Shown here: piece after piece, positions 26,341-35,800 of the stretch
How the letters are laid out: each line of letters starts with the position of its first letter
Position numbering within the stretch: the first letter of the stretch is position 1
Origin: Paracoccaceae bacterium
GTDB taxonomy: Bacteria; Pseudomonadota; Alphaproteobacteria; Rhodobacterales; Rhodobacteraceae
Length of the DNA: 64,000 nt
Reading direction: 5' to 3'
Assembly (NCBI GenBank): GCA_022822495.1
Contig: JAJEBQ010000053.1
Coordinates: forward strand, 1-64,000
Position numbers and translations under genes: made by a program
The notes under the pieces: generated by a model
Database searches by the model: none
What the model saw: only the letters and a program-made list of their open reading frames with translations
What the model was told of the DNA's origin: nothing

Positions 26341-27663
26341 ATGAATAATCCACCTCGCTCAAATAATTATCAAATTGGCGTATTTGATCATAATGGCACC
26401 TTGCGGGGAAAATGGTTTCCTGAAAACAAACTGGTGAAGATACTGAAAAGTGGAATCAGAATGCCAGGATCTATTTTGGCCTGTGATATTTGGGGTCAAG
26501 ACCGAGTAACCAACGAATATGTTCGAATGGAGGGAGATTCTGACTTGGTATGCATGCCTACAGGTAGGGAAATTCTTCCATTACCCTGGCTCGAGAACAA
26601 TTCCCACTTAATTCACGGGTGGATGCTAGATGAAAACGGATCCATATTTTCAGGAGACCCCCGGGGTGAATTGCACACCATTGTTCAAAAGTTTCACGCA
26701 AGGGGCATGTATCCTGTCGTGGCCTTCGAAATCGAATTTTATTTAATCGAAAAGGAATTAAATCAACCTCAACCGATTTATCTGGAAGCCCAAAAAAAGC
26801 GATTAGATAAAGATTCTATCCTTTCCCTTGATGAGTTGGATTGCTTGAGAGAGTTTTTCCAGGAAATTGAAAGCATAGCCTTGGATCAGGGGATTGTGAC
26901 AGCAGGGATATCATCCGAAAATGGTCCGTCACAATATGAAATCAATCTTGAACATACCAAGGATCCTCTTAAAGCGGCTGACGACACGCACCTGATGAAA
27001 AGATTAATCAAGGGTGTCGCTTCGAAACACGAATTCAAAGCGACCTTCATGGCGAAACCTTATCCTGAATATGCCGGAAGCAGCATGCATGTGCATGTCA
27101 GTATTGTCGATAATAAGGGGCAAAACATCTTCAATGAAGATTTGCCTGATGGTTCACAATGTTTGCGACATGGAATAGGTGGGCTTCTTGATCAATTTGA
27201 TGAAAGTCTCCTCTTATTTGCTCCTCATCTAAATTCCTATCGAAGATTTCTGCCGGGATTACTTGCACCTGTTAAGGCCAGCTGGGGGCAGGAAAACAGG
27301 ACGACTGCAATTCGTATTCCTGGAGGGCCAACCAATTCAAGAAGAATTGAGCACCGGCTTGCAGGCTCAGATACAAATCCATACCTTGTATTGGCAGCGG
27401 TACTGGGAGGGATACTCAATGGTCTTGAGAAAAAAATTGATCCGGGAGAACCAGTGAAGGGCTTTGCTCCCCAAGAGAAATTAAAACCCAATCCTCCAAA
27501 TTGGGGTTCGGCCATAGCCCAATTTGCACATAGTAGCAAAATGGCTGAGATTTTCTCTGATCGGTTTATAGATATGTATATAACAACCAAAAATTATGAA
27601 TACGGAGAATTTGCCAAAAAGATTTCCCCAGTGGAATACGAAGCGTATCTGGATGCTTGCTGA
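26341..27663 (+). CDS. Glutamine-synthetase family protein, gamma-glutamylpolyamine synthetase-like (PuuA type)
   Basis: The protein of about 440 residues is a class I glutamine synthetase relative. Metal and substrate motifs are AFEIEFYLI, SSENGPSQYEINL, SSMHVHVSI and RIPGGPTNSRRIEHR. The adenylylation tyrosine region of GlnA is not apparent. The next gene is a PuuB-like oxidase and the two overlap by TGATG. In the Puu pathway PuuA ligates glutamate to putrescine and PuuB oxidises the product, so this pair probably starts polyamine or other amine catabolism. The ATG at 26341 is used rather than a TTG at 26317. The exact amine is not readable. Confidence 0.85.
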   Translation: MNNPPRSNNYQIGVFDHNGTLRGKWFPENKLVKILKSGIRMPGSILACDIWGQDRVTNEYVRMEGDSDLVCMPTGREILPLPWLENNSHLIHGWMLDENGSIFSGDPRGELHTIVQKFHARGMYPVVAFEIEFYLIEKELNQPQPIYLEAQKKRLDKDSILSLDELDCLREFFQEIESIALDQGIVTAGISSENGPSQYEINLEHTKDPLKAADDTHLMKRLIKGVASKHEFKATFMAKPYPEYAGSSMHVHVSIVDNKGQNIFNEDLPDGSQCLRHGIGGLLDQFDESLLLFAPHLNSYRRFLPGLLAPVKASWGQENRTTAIRIPGGPTNSRRIEHRLAGSDTNPYLVLAAVLGGILNGLEKKIDPGEPVKGFAPQEKLKPNPPNWGSAIAQFAHSSKMAEIFSDRFIDMYITTKNYEYGEFAKKISPVEYEAYLDAC

Positions 27664-28973
27664 TGCGCTGGGTCATTCCTCCCTACCATTCCGATTGTTC
27701 CTATCCACCAAGCTATTACGCTGACAGCATAAGGGCTTCCCGTGAGCCAATTGAACTTTGTGAGTCAATCCAGACAGATATATGTATCTTAGGTGCCGGA
27801 TTTACCGGATTGTCAACGGCTATATTCCTTGCTGAAAAGGGTTTTAAGGTGATTGTACTGGAAGGGGCAAGAGTTGGTTGGGGGGCCTCCGGGCGAAACG
27901 GTGGGCAGGCAATTAATGGCTTCACTGGGAGTCTTAAAGACGTTGAGAACACTCTGGGTCCAAAATCGGCAGCACTGGCCCATGAAATGTTTGAAGAAGG
28001 GGTTGCCCTGATAGAATATATGGTAAATCACTACGCCATTGAGTGTGACTTCAAATATGGCAATCTAGGACTGGCCGTGACGGAACGACAGGCCTGTTTG
28101 CTGGAAAAAGAAGTTCAACAAAAAAGAGAGGAAAAGAAAGGAGAATTTGAATTTCTTGATAAGGAACAGCTCGCCAATCACATTGGTTCCAAACTCTATA
28201 AAGGAGGTTTTATTGATTGGAAAAGTGGTCATCTACACCCCTTGCAACTGGCTTTGGGAGAAGCCCAAACTTTCGAAAAGCTGGGAGGAATTATCTACGA
28301 AAGCACCCCTGCCACAGCCATAGAAGAAAAAACAAACCATGTCAGGGTCGATACACCTAAAGGTAGGGTCCAATGCTCCAGGCTTGTTTTGGCATGTAAT
28401 GGTTATTTCAACCTGCAGGGTCATCGCGTTTCGGAACAAATATTACCGGTGTATTCTGAAATTGTAGCAACCGAGCAATTGACTGACCAAATGGCTGGGG
28501 AAGTCATGCCTTCTGACGCTTCCGCATTTGATGTTCGGTTTTTGCCAGATTATTTTCGACTTTCTGCTGACAGGAGAATGTTGTTTGGAAGTTCAACCAA
28601 TTATGGTCGACCTGGAAAAGGCAAGCCCGGTACGAAATCCCTAACAAGAATGCATAAGGTGTTTCCAATGCTGAAAAAGATGCGTATAGAATTTTCATGG
28701 CGGGGCAGATTTGCCGTAACTGTTAACCGACTGCCTCAACTTGGAAAAATTGGCTCAAGGATATATTACGGTCATGGTTATTGTGGGCATGGAGTTAACT
28801 GTTCCCATTTGTTTGGCAGGCTTATCTCTGAAGCGATTGGAGATAATTCGGAAAGGTTTGATGTTTTTGCCAACATGCCCCAGAGGAAGTTTCCGGGAGG
28901 AAAACACTTCCGTATTCCCCTCACCGTAGCTGGGGCCTACTATTATCATTTGAGAGATTGGTTGGGGATTTAG
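27663..28973 (+). CDS. FAD-dependent amine oxidoreductase, gamma-glutamylputrescine oxidase-like (PuuB type)
   Basis: The protein of about 436 residues belongs to the DAO family of flavin oxidoreductases. The FAD Rossmann fold appears at about residues 36-75: ICILGAGFTGLSTAIFLAEK, then the second-strand acid VIVLEGARVGWGASGRNGGQ. The C-terminus holds the flavin-contact segment YYGHGYCGHGVN. The N-terminal YYADSIRAS and the whole order match PuuB. It starts at an ATG overlapping the stop of the PuuA-like gene, so the two are translationally coupled. It would oxidise the glutamylated amine to an aldehyde and hydrogen peroxide. No aldehyde dehydrogenase or PuuD hydrolase lies nearby. Confidence 0.87.
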   Translation: MRWVIPPYHSDCSYPPSYYADSIRASREPIELCESIQTDICILGAGFTGLSTAIFLAEKGFKVIVLEGARVGWGASGRNGGQAINGFTGSLKDVENTLGPKSAALAHEMFEEGVALIEYMVNHYAIECDFKYGNLGLAVTERQACLLEKEVQQKREEKKGEFEFLDKEQLANHIGSKLYKGGFIDWKSGHLHPLQLALGEAQTFEKLGGIIYESTPATAIEEKTNHVRVDTPKGRVQCSRLVLACNGYFNLQGHRVSEQILPVYSEIVATEQLTDQMAGEVMPSDASAFDVRFLPDYFRLSADRRMLFGSSTNYGRPGKGKPGTKSLTRMHKVFPMLKKMRIEFSWRGRFAVTVNRLPQLGKIGSRIYYGHGYCGHGVNCSHLFGRLISEAIGDNSERFDVFANMPQRKFPGGKHFRIPLTVAGAYYYHLRDWLGI

Positions 28974-29107
28974 CGTAAGTAATGGCGGGAAACTGCTACC
29001 TCAAACAGACATGTAAATTTTTCATTTTGAAGTTTCACCAACCTGAAGAGAATAAAAACAAAATTCATATTTCAGGATGACACATTTCCAAATTCAAAAA
29101 GTTTACT

Positions 29108-31348
29108 TTGCTTGCTTCTTTCGGGGTGATTTTCTTTACACAGGGAGCGCTTGCTCAAACCTCAACACTTGAGAGTGGTATCTCACAATTGGGTGGTTTT
29201 TTCAATACCCCGCATGGGGACACCTATAGTTCCATATTATTGAACCAATTGTTTGGCCCCTTGTTTCCAACTCCAGGTAATGAAAGGGCAGCAACACTTT
29301 TTTCAAGATTGATTGGGGTGATCAATATCGCCATGATTAGTGTCGCTGGTATTCTTTTATTCTATAATACGGTTGTGGCTTTACTCCAGACTGCACACGA
29401 AGGGGTTGTTTTTGGTGGCAGGTTTTCTTCACTTTGGGTACCTCTGCGTATTCTTTTTGCCATTGCACTTTTGCTACCGGTGCCAGGTTTGGGAGGATAT
29501 AATCTGATTCAAACATCGGTTGCTTGGCTGGTTCGAGGGTCAACAGTTGTCGCTTCGGAACTGTGGAAGTTTGGAGCCGAAGAACTGATTTCCGGGGACA
29601 TACCCATGGTTATTTCAGGTTCACAACTGGATCCTGAAGTCTTCAAAACTGTTTATCGAAACCAGCTGTGCGTCAAACTGGCGGATTACCAGTTGGAGGC
29701 TGCCAACAGTCCACTGAGAATTGAATTTCAGGAAAAAGTCTTTGACACGTCACGGTTGTATATTTCCAATCTTGGCAACAGCAATGAAGGGATTTGTGGT
29801 TCGTACTCCTTACCTGAGATACCCCCCTACATTATCAAGCTTGAACCGGAACACGCTTTCCCCATAACGGCGACGTTTAATAATCTTCATCTTGATGTTC
29901 TCAGGTCCCTCATTCGTCAGGTTAATGAAATTGTTGACCTCCAGTGGCGTGTTTTTGTCGAGAATTCAAACGAACGGCCGGACATAACGCATGAGATACA
30001 ACAAATATTTATGGAAATTAATCGGCGACTTTCCAGTGGAAACAACAGTATCAAGGAGTTGGTCTCAGGTAACGAATTAAGCGAGGGCTCAGCCCGCAAA
30101 ATCATAAAGGACTTTATCGGTGGTTCCAACTGTCAACCAACCAACACACTGGAAAGAAGTTACTCAAACTGCTCTGGCGAGGGTTGGTTGGGAGCTGGCA
30201 ACTGGTATATGACCATTGCCCGTTTGAATAACGAAGTAACGGGCCTTCTCAAAGCCACACTTGGAGCAAGTGAATCAACCTACATCAATGACGAAAACAA
30301 TGCTCTTAACCGCTCAGTTGTAAGGGAAACAGACGACAGGAGTTTTCTTATTCGTCTATTCAACTCTGTTGATGAAGGAAAATACCTGCACCTGTCAGAA
30401 GCCAACAGAATTTGGAATACTCTGAATAATAATATGGAAAGAGCAACAATAAATCTAGCCACATCCGGGTTCATAATTCCAGGATCAGTTTTGGATTCCT
30501 CTATCAACGGTGAAGGAGCATTGCTTGGCAAGATTTGGAAAGTCGGATTTGCTGACGGGATAGAAACCATGATTGCCAATTTGTCACCTTCAAGGTGGAG
30601 TGATGATCCAATCATTGGTGTGGTAAACATTGGGCATTGGTATCTTGATGCCGCAGGAGCATTAATTGTTGGGAGCTCAATTGCTTCCTTGCTAGCAAGT
30701 TCTGTTTCGACAACAGTTACATTTCTGATTGCCGGTCCGTTGGTAGCCGTGGGGATTTCCTTGTCCTTTATCCTTCCCCTCCTACCGTTCTTTTTCTGGA
30801 TTGTGGGTCTTGCAGGATATTTTCTCCTGGTAGTAGAAGCTATTGTTGGTTCTTCCTTGTGGGCACTTGCGCATTTTCGGCTGGATGGTGACGGCCTCTC
30901 GGGCCATTTTGGACAAAGAGGGTGGTTAATCCTTTTCGCCCTCCTGACGACACCTCCTCTCATGGTCCTTGGTTATTTTGTAGGTATGATTTTGTTCAAA
31001 ATAACGACAGCTTTACTGGATGCGGGGTTTTATTTCGCCATGGGATCGTTGGTCAATTCTTCTCCCATAGTTGGAATCTTTGGTTTGATTGCCACAGGCT
31101 TTCTATTGGTCATGGCCTACATCACCATAATTGAGCGGAGCTTTTCCCTAATTGTTGAGTTTCCAAACCGGGTTTTGTCATGGGTTGGAGGTAATGTTGA
31201 TCTCGTTTCGGGTGGTGAATACAGCAAATTTGAAGCAGGGGGGAAGGTAATTTCTTCAAGCATGGGCAAAGGCTTTACGCAATTTGGGAGCAGTCTTTCC
31301 CGCGGATTAAACACGGTGAATGCCAAAGGAAATAACCGGAACAACTGA
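29108..31348 (+). CDS. DotA/TraY-like polytopic membrane protein
   Basis: The 746-residue protein has a hydrophobic N-terminal signal ending GALAQ, then two segments near residues 70-135 (INIAMISVAGILLFYNTVV and ILFAIALLLPVPGLGGYN). A long hydrophilic, presumably periplasmic, domain is followed by a cluster of about five segments from roughly 515 to 690. This arrangement and the ALLLPVPG-LGGYN region match DotA/TraY of type IVB (IncI-like) conjugation machines. The start is uncertain: TTG at 29108 lacks a basic N-terminus. Upstream in frame, an ATT at 29084 gives SKFKKFTLLASFG and lies 6 bases after AGGA. It is followed by an unknown gene and an SNO-type helicase, with no other secretion genes in the window. 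Confidence 0.75.
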   Translation: MLASFGVIFFTQGALAQTSTLESGISQLGGFFNTPHGDTYSSILLNQLFGPLFPTPGNERAATLFSRLIGVINIAMISVAGILLFYNTVVALLQTAHEGVVFGGRFSSLWVPLRILFAIALLLPVPGLGGYNLIQTSVAWLVRGSTVVASELWKFGAEELISGDIPMVISGSQLDPEVFKTVYRNQLCVKLADYQLEAANSPLRIEFQEKVFDTSRLYISNLGNSNEGICGSYSLPEIPPYIIKLEPEHAFPITATFNNLHLDVLRSLIRQVNEIVDLQWRVFVENSNERPDITHEIQQIFMEINRRLSSGNNSIKELVSGNELSEGSARKIIKDFIGGSNCQPTNTLERSYSNCSGEGWLGAGNWYMTIARLNNEVTGLLKATLGASESTYINDENNALNRSVVRETDDRSFLIRLFNSVDEGKYLHLSEANRIWNTLNNNMERATINLATSGFIIPGSVLDSSINGEGALLGKIWKVGFADGIETMIANLSPSRWSDDPIIGVVNIGHWYLDAAGALIVGSSIASLLASSVSTTVTFLIAGPLVAVGISLSFILPLLPFFFWIVGLAGYFLLVVEAIVGSSLWALAHFRLDGDGLSGHFGQRGWLILFALLTTPPLMVLGYFVGMILFKITTALLDAGFYFAMGSLVNSSPIVGIFGLIATGFLLVMAYITIIERSFSLIVEFPNRVLSWVGGNVDLVSGGEYSKFEAGGKVISSSMGKGFTQFGSSLSRGLNTVNAKGNNRNN

Positions 31349-31353
31349 AAAAG

Positions 31354-31362
31354 TTATCCACA
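31354..31362 (+). promoter_or_regulatory. Sequence identical to the DnaA-box consensus TTATCCACA
   Basis: The perfect 9-mer lies 5 bases after the TraY-like stop codon. No cluster of further boxes is seen around it, so it may be chance or a leftover of a mobile replicon. Confidence 0.25.
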
Positions 31363-31461
31363 ATCAAATCAAGCAAGAGGGTGCCACTTACACCATTATG
31401 CAGAAAGAAGATTCAAGCAAGCAAGAGTTTTGCTGAAAATTGACACAATATGGAGGAAGTG

Positions 31462-32772
31462 ATGAATCAGTGGCACAAAACATCAAGGGGCAAGTTTCAC
31501 CGAAATATGGTAATTAAGATCAAGCAGTTTGATCTGACCAGGGTTCAGGATGGATGTTATCCTGGAGCGGTTGAAGGTGAGATCATCGGTGGTCCCAAGC
31601 AAGGACAGTCAATTTGGATCTCAATGCACAAAACTTCTTCCAATGGCAATGTGGCGAGATTCGAGGACATAGTCAAACCTGAAGCAAGGAACCACACCCC
31701 TTCTGGTGGATATTTGGCGTTTAGTTCGATTCGTGAAAGCAACGGTGTGGGCAAGGCAAACTGGGTAAACAAATTTGCTGATCCTGAAGCTGAAATAAGG
31801 GCTGGTGTTCCCATTCAGATTTCTCCCGTGATTGAAATGGGTGGTGGTATTAGAAGGTTTAAATCGAACAACGCCACCATGTACCGTGCTTTTGTTCTCA
31901 ATACTCATGAAGCCACCACTATGGAAGAGCTTGCTGGACTTCAGGAGCCCATAACAACAATTTTTGCAAAAGGACAAGCGGCTTTTCTAACCTTGGTTGC
32001 CCCCAATGAACCTAGAGACACCATAGTTGCATGGCGAGGATGGAACGATGGTGAGCCCAACCCTTTGGGCCAGGCCGTTCTCAATGCCATAGCCGAACCC
32101 AACCACTCTAAATTCGAGTACTATTTCCATAAGGGCGGGAAAATAGATGTGGTTCCACTGGAATCGATATTTGTTAGTCCGGGCGCAGCTGAATCTATTG
32201 ACAATGGAGTGTTTGCCAATATCGCTATCAGGGACTACTCCACAGGCGGTACTGGTGGCAGAATAGAAGCCGTTTTGAAACAATCAAAAAATTTGGACAC
32301 GGTGAACTTTGAGAAAAATTTTTTAATGGGCTTGGATAAACATGCCAAAGGTGCTTTTACGCAGTATGGCTGGAATGGTGTATGGACTTCTGATATTGTC
32401 AAATTCTTTCGGGACCTGGATATAGAGCTGCCTCGCGTGCCAATGTTTGGTTACAGCCTTTCAAATGCTGCCATCAAAAGATTTGCAAACAACAATGGTC
32501 AGGAGAGTCTTTTTCTTACCAAGTCAAGATCCATAGGGCCGACAGTTTCCCGTGAATATGTACCTACACCTTCTGATGAGGGTTCAATAGCCAGGTATTA
32601 TGACGAGTTTCGGGATCTTGTGGCACAAGCAATAACAAACATAAACAAGAAAAAAGAATTAACAAAGGAGACGGAGTTGCCTGGTCCGATAAATGACAAT
32701 GCCCTGACAAAAGTGTTTGACAATACCCCGGAAATTGGGAATAGTGAACCGTCAAGCGAGAAAACCCCGTGA
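31462..32772 (+). CDS. Unrecognised 436-residue protein between TraY-like and helicase genes
   Basis: I do not recognise this protein. It has no signal peptide or membrane segment. It begins MNQWHKTSRGKFHRN and is preceded by a strong GGAGG five bases before the ATG at 31462. A glycine-rich stretch RDYSTGGTGGRIEAV lies near the middle, and the last 60 residues are charged and proline-containing, probably disordered. The N-terminal third (EGEIIGGPKQGQSIWISMHK) looks like beta-rich small-domain sequence. It lies 113 bases after the TraY-like gene and about 93 bases before the giant helicase on the same strand, so it likely belongs to the same element, perhaps as a cytoplasmic partner. Homology searching is needed. 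Confidence 0.75.
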   Translation: MNQWHKTSRGKFHRNMVIKIKQFDLTRVQDGCYPGAVEGEIIGGPKQGQSIWISMHKTSSNGNVARFEDIVKPEARNHTPSGGYLAFSSIRESNGVGKANWVNKFADPEAEIRAGVPIQISPVIEMGGGIRRFKSNNATMYRAFVLNTHEATTMEELAGLQEPITTIFAKGQAAFLTLVAPNEPRDTIVAWRGWNDGEPNPLGQAVLNAIAEPNHSKFEYYFHKGGKIDVVPLESIFVSPGAAESIDNGVFANIAIRDYSTGGTGGRIEAVLKQSKNLDTVNFEKNFLMGLDKHAKGAFTQYGWNGVWTSDIVKFFRDLDIELPRVPMFGYSLSNAAIKRFANNNGQESLFLTKSRSIGPTVSREYVPTPSDEGSIARYYDEFRDLVAQAITNINKKKELTKETELPGPINDNALTKVFDNTPEIGNSEPSSEKTP

Positions 32773-32865
32773 GTTTCCAATATTTTACCAGTTTGCGGAT
32801 CACTTAATGACCCGCCCATTGATATTTTTACCGAGGAAAAGGTGGCTAATCATAGGAAGTAGGAA

Positions 32866-35800
32866 TTGACCCAAACAGAAAACATAAACACGGATCAATG
32901 GTATGAATTCGCCAACGATGACATGACTTTAAAACATGTTACCAGAACCAACAACAGTTCGGGCTTGCTAATCATTGTCAACAATAATGATATCTTTGAG
33001 GAAGTGAAACAGAAAGCGACTAAATTGGGATTTCTGGAGGTAGCCCATCAAAAAACATTTTACCTCCCCCTCAAAAAGGAAAATTGGGATTCTGAAATAG
33101 CAAAGGTGGACAGTATGTTTGAAGGCCGGATATCTACCTTGACTGATGAGCAAATTACAGCCCGATCTTATGCCCTTAAGGAGTTTAAGTGGGATAACAA
33201 CCAGAGACCCGAGTTAACCAAAGAGTGGAACCCCGAGGGATTGCAATACCTTGGCCATAATTCCCAGGGTATGGAAGTTTTCAATTACCCTTCGGGTAAC
33301 AGATACAGAAAAATATATGATCGGGAAGGTAATCCTGATCTGCGATTGGAAACGAGAGAGCATCATCACACTCACTATTTGCGGGCTCAAACGATTGAAG
33401 ACTCAAAGGCTATTGCTGCGAGCATTTTGCGTATGGCTCAGGATCGCTCGATCCGGGAAAGCTACTTCAGGGATATAATAAAAACATCTCTTGAGTGTGA
33501 AGCACAAGCGGAAAACAAACCAGATGAACGAGAGTTTACGTTGCAGGTAAAAAATGATCTGATTGAACCGCTTCTGCAACAATCTATAGAAGATGCGGGT
33601 GATCGCAAAAACTACCATAAGGCTGTAAGAATAGCACAGCATCTTGGGCCTTTGGTAGAGCAGGAACAAGGGCTGGAAGAAGGATTAACCCCTACCATAA
33701 ACCTTTTGATCCTGCTTAAAAGATTAACCCGTCAAGTCAGTGAGGTGGATTTTCTTGGCAATGAATGGTTGGCCAGATCCCTCCCAAGGATTTATGCCAA
33801 AAAAGATGTCCACACTCAGGTTTACGATTTAACCACCTCTAGAACAGAGAACCTATCCGAAAGAATTGCGAACATTCTGGGTCAGAGAGAAGGTGAAGGC
33901 AGAAGTTTGTTTTTTGTTGACACCGAAGCATCGTCAAGTGACATGGATAATATTCGCCATGAAATCGGCAAGACCTATACGTTTGAAATCGTTGCCGAAA
34001 TGCAGTCCCAGATAGCGTTTGGGAAATATGGTGACAATCCAATTACTTTATTGATCATTGGTTCCAAACGAATTCATGTCGATCAAAGTGTGCCCGAAGC
34101 TGTCAAACGTACATTCAAGGTAGATGGGTTAAATGACCTGGATCGGCTTTACCAGGAAATTCTCAGATCCAAGAAAAGAATTATTGAATGGGAAGAAGAG
34201 CATCTTGGTTCTGGACCAGATCAGGAAGAATTGGCCGAAAATGAAAGACAAAGGATATACGTCCCGCTCTCCAAAGTATCAAAGACCTATACCATGATCC
34301 CTAAGGCCCTGGAGAATTCCACCACGAGAGCTCTATCTCGTGTTGCCAAGGCTTTTGAAAAAGAGGGAGGGGTTGATCGGGTAGTAGCCAAATGGCTTGG
34401 TAAGTCGGAAGAGGAGATGGCCCGTGTTCTCATCGCTGAACAAGTGGATGCTGTCGCCATGTCTGAGATAGCCAGAAAAAGAAACAGGGGTTTTCTACTG
34501 GCTGATCAAACGGGTATAGGCAAGGGAAGAAGCTTGGCCGCAATAGCGAGCAAAGCCATCAGGGAAGGCAAGAAGGTGATTTACTTCACCGAAAACACCG
34601 AAATCAATATACCTGATGTCTGGCGAGACTTCAGTAATCTTGATGTTCTGGAGATTTTAAACCCCATCGTTTTGGCTGTGAAAACGGTTACTCTTCGGCA
34701 AAAGGACCCCAAAGTACGGGGAAAGAACCATAATGGTACAAACCAATTCATAAAAATACAGACATTACCGGCAAAGGCACGAAAGAAGTTGTATCTCAAT
34801 GGACAATGGCCACAGGATTGTAATTTAATCATCACCAATTACTCCCAGTTCAGAGGAGAAGACACCCCCGCCAGACGATGGGCTAAAACGGCATTGGACC
34901 AAAACACACTCCTTGTATTGGATGAATCCCAGAATGCCATTAACCATAAGTCACATACCGGTCAGGCCGTTAGGGACATGATTAGGGCAGTTGGTAGATC
35001 AAATATCATATTCTCTACGGCAACACCCATGAGAAACCAACATAATGCCGATCTGTATAAACCCCTACTGCCTAATGTAGAAGGTTATCGGCTTAACAAT
35101 ATTCTCAGAATTAAATTTACGGGAGGTGAATCAGCCGAGGAAAGCTTTACCGCCATGCTGGCCGAAGACGGAGTCTTCCTGCGGCGGGATCATGATTTAT
35201 CCAATATTGATTTCCAGGTCAGGTTACCTGATGACGAAACGATTGTTAAATACCAGGAACTCATGGATGCTTTTTCTCCATTGATCGAAAAAGTATTGGA
35301 TTGTTCGCTCAGAGTTGGGGCCCTGGTTGGACAAGCCAAGGGTAGTCATTATACATGGTTATTGAACAATGGATTCGATCGGGTAACAGCCCAAACAGAA
35401 GCAGAAAACTCCAACCAGTACGGGATGTCTCCTGGAAGCCATCTTGCACGGCTTTCAAGATTAATGATTAATGCCATAAAGATTGATCAGGTTGTAAAGG
35501 AAGTCCTCAATGAAATCAATGAGGGTCGTAAACCGCTGATTAGCTTTCACTCAACAGGTGAAGTGCTTCTCAATGAAATGGTTGCTACGGGTAATGAAGT
35601 ACTGCAAGAACAGGAATTGCATTTAACCCTGGCTGATCACATCCGGCGAGTTACCGAGAGCCTCTACAAAATTACCTTGAACAATGAAGACGCTGATGCC
35701 AGGGAGCATTGTGAAATGGTTGCCCATTTAGCACATGAAATCGAAGAAAGAATAGATCTTATTGACCAAAGTTTGCCAGCATCACCAATAGATACTTTGA

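Noticed and set aside
31354-31362. DnaA-box consensus as a sign of a replication origin
   Set aside because: Only one box is present, with no cluster, AT-rich unwinding region or replication genes next to it.
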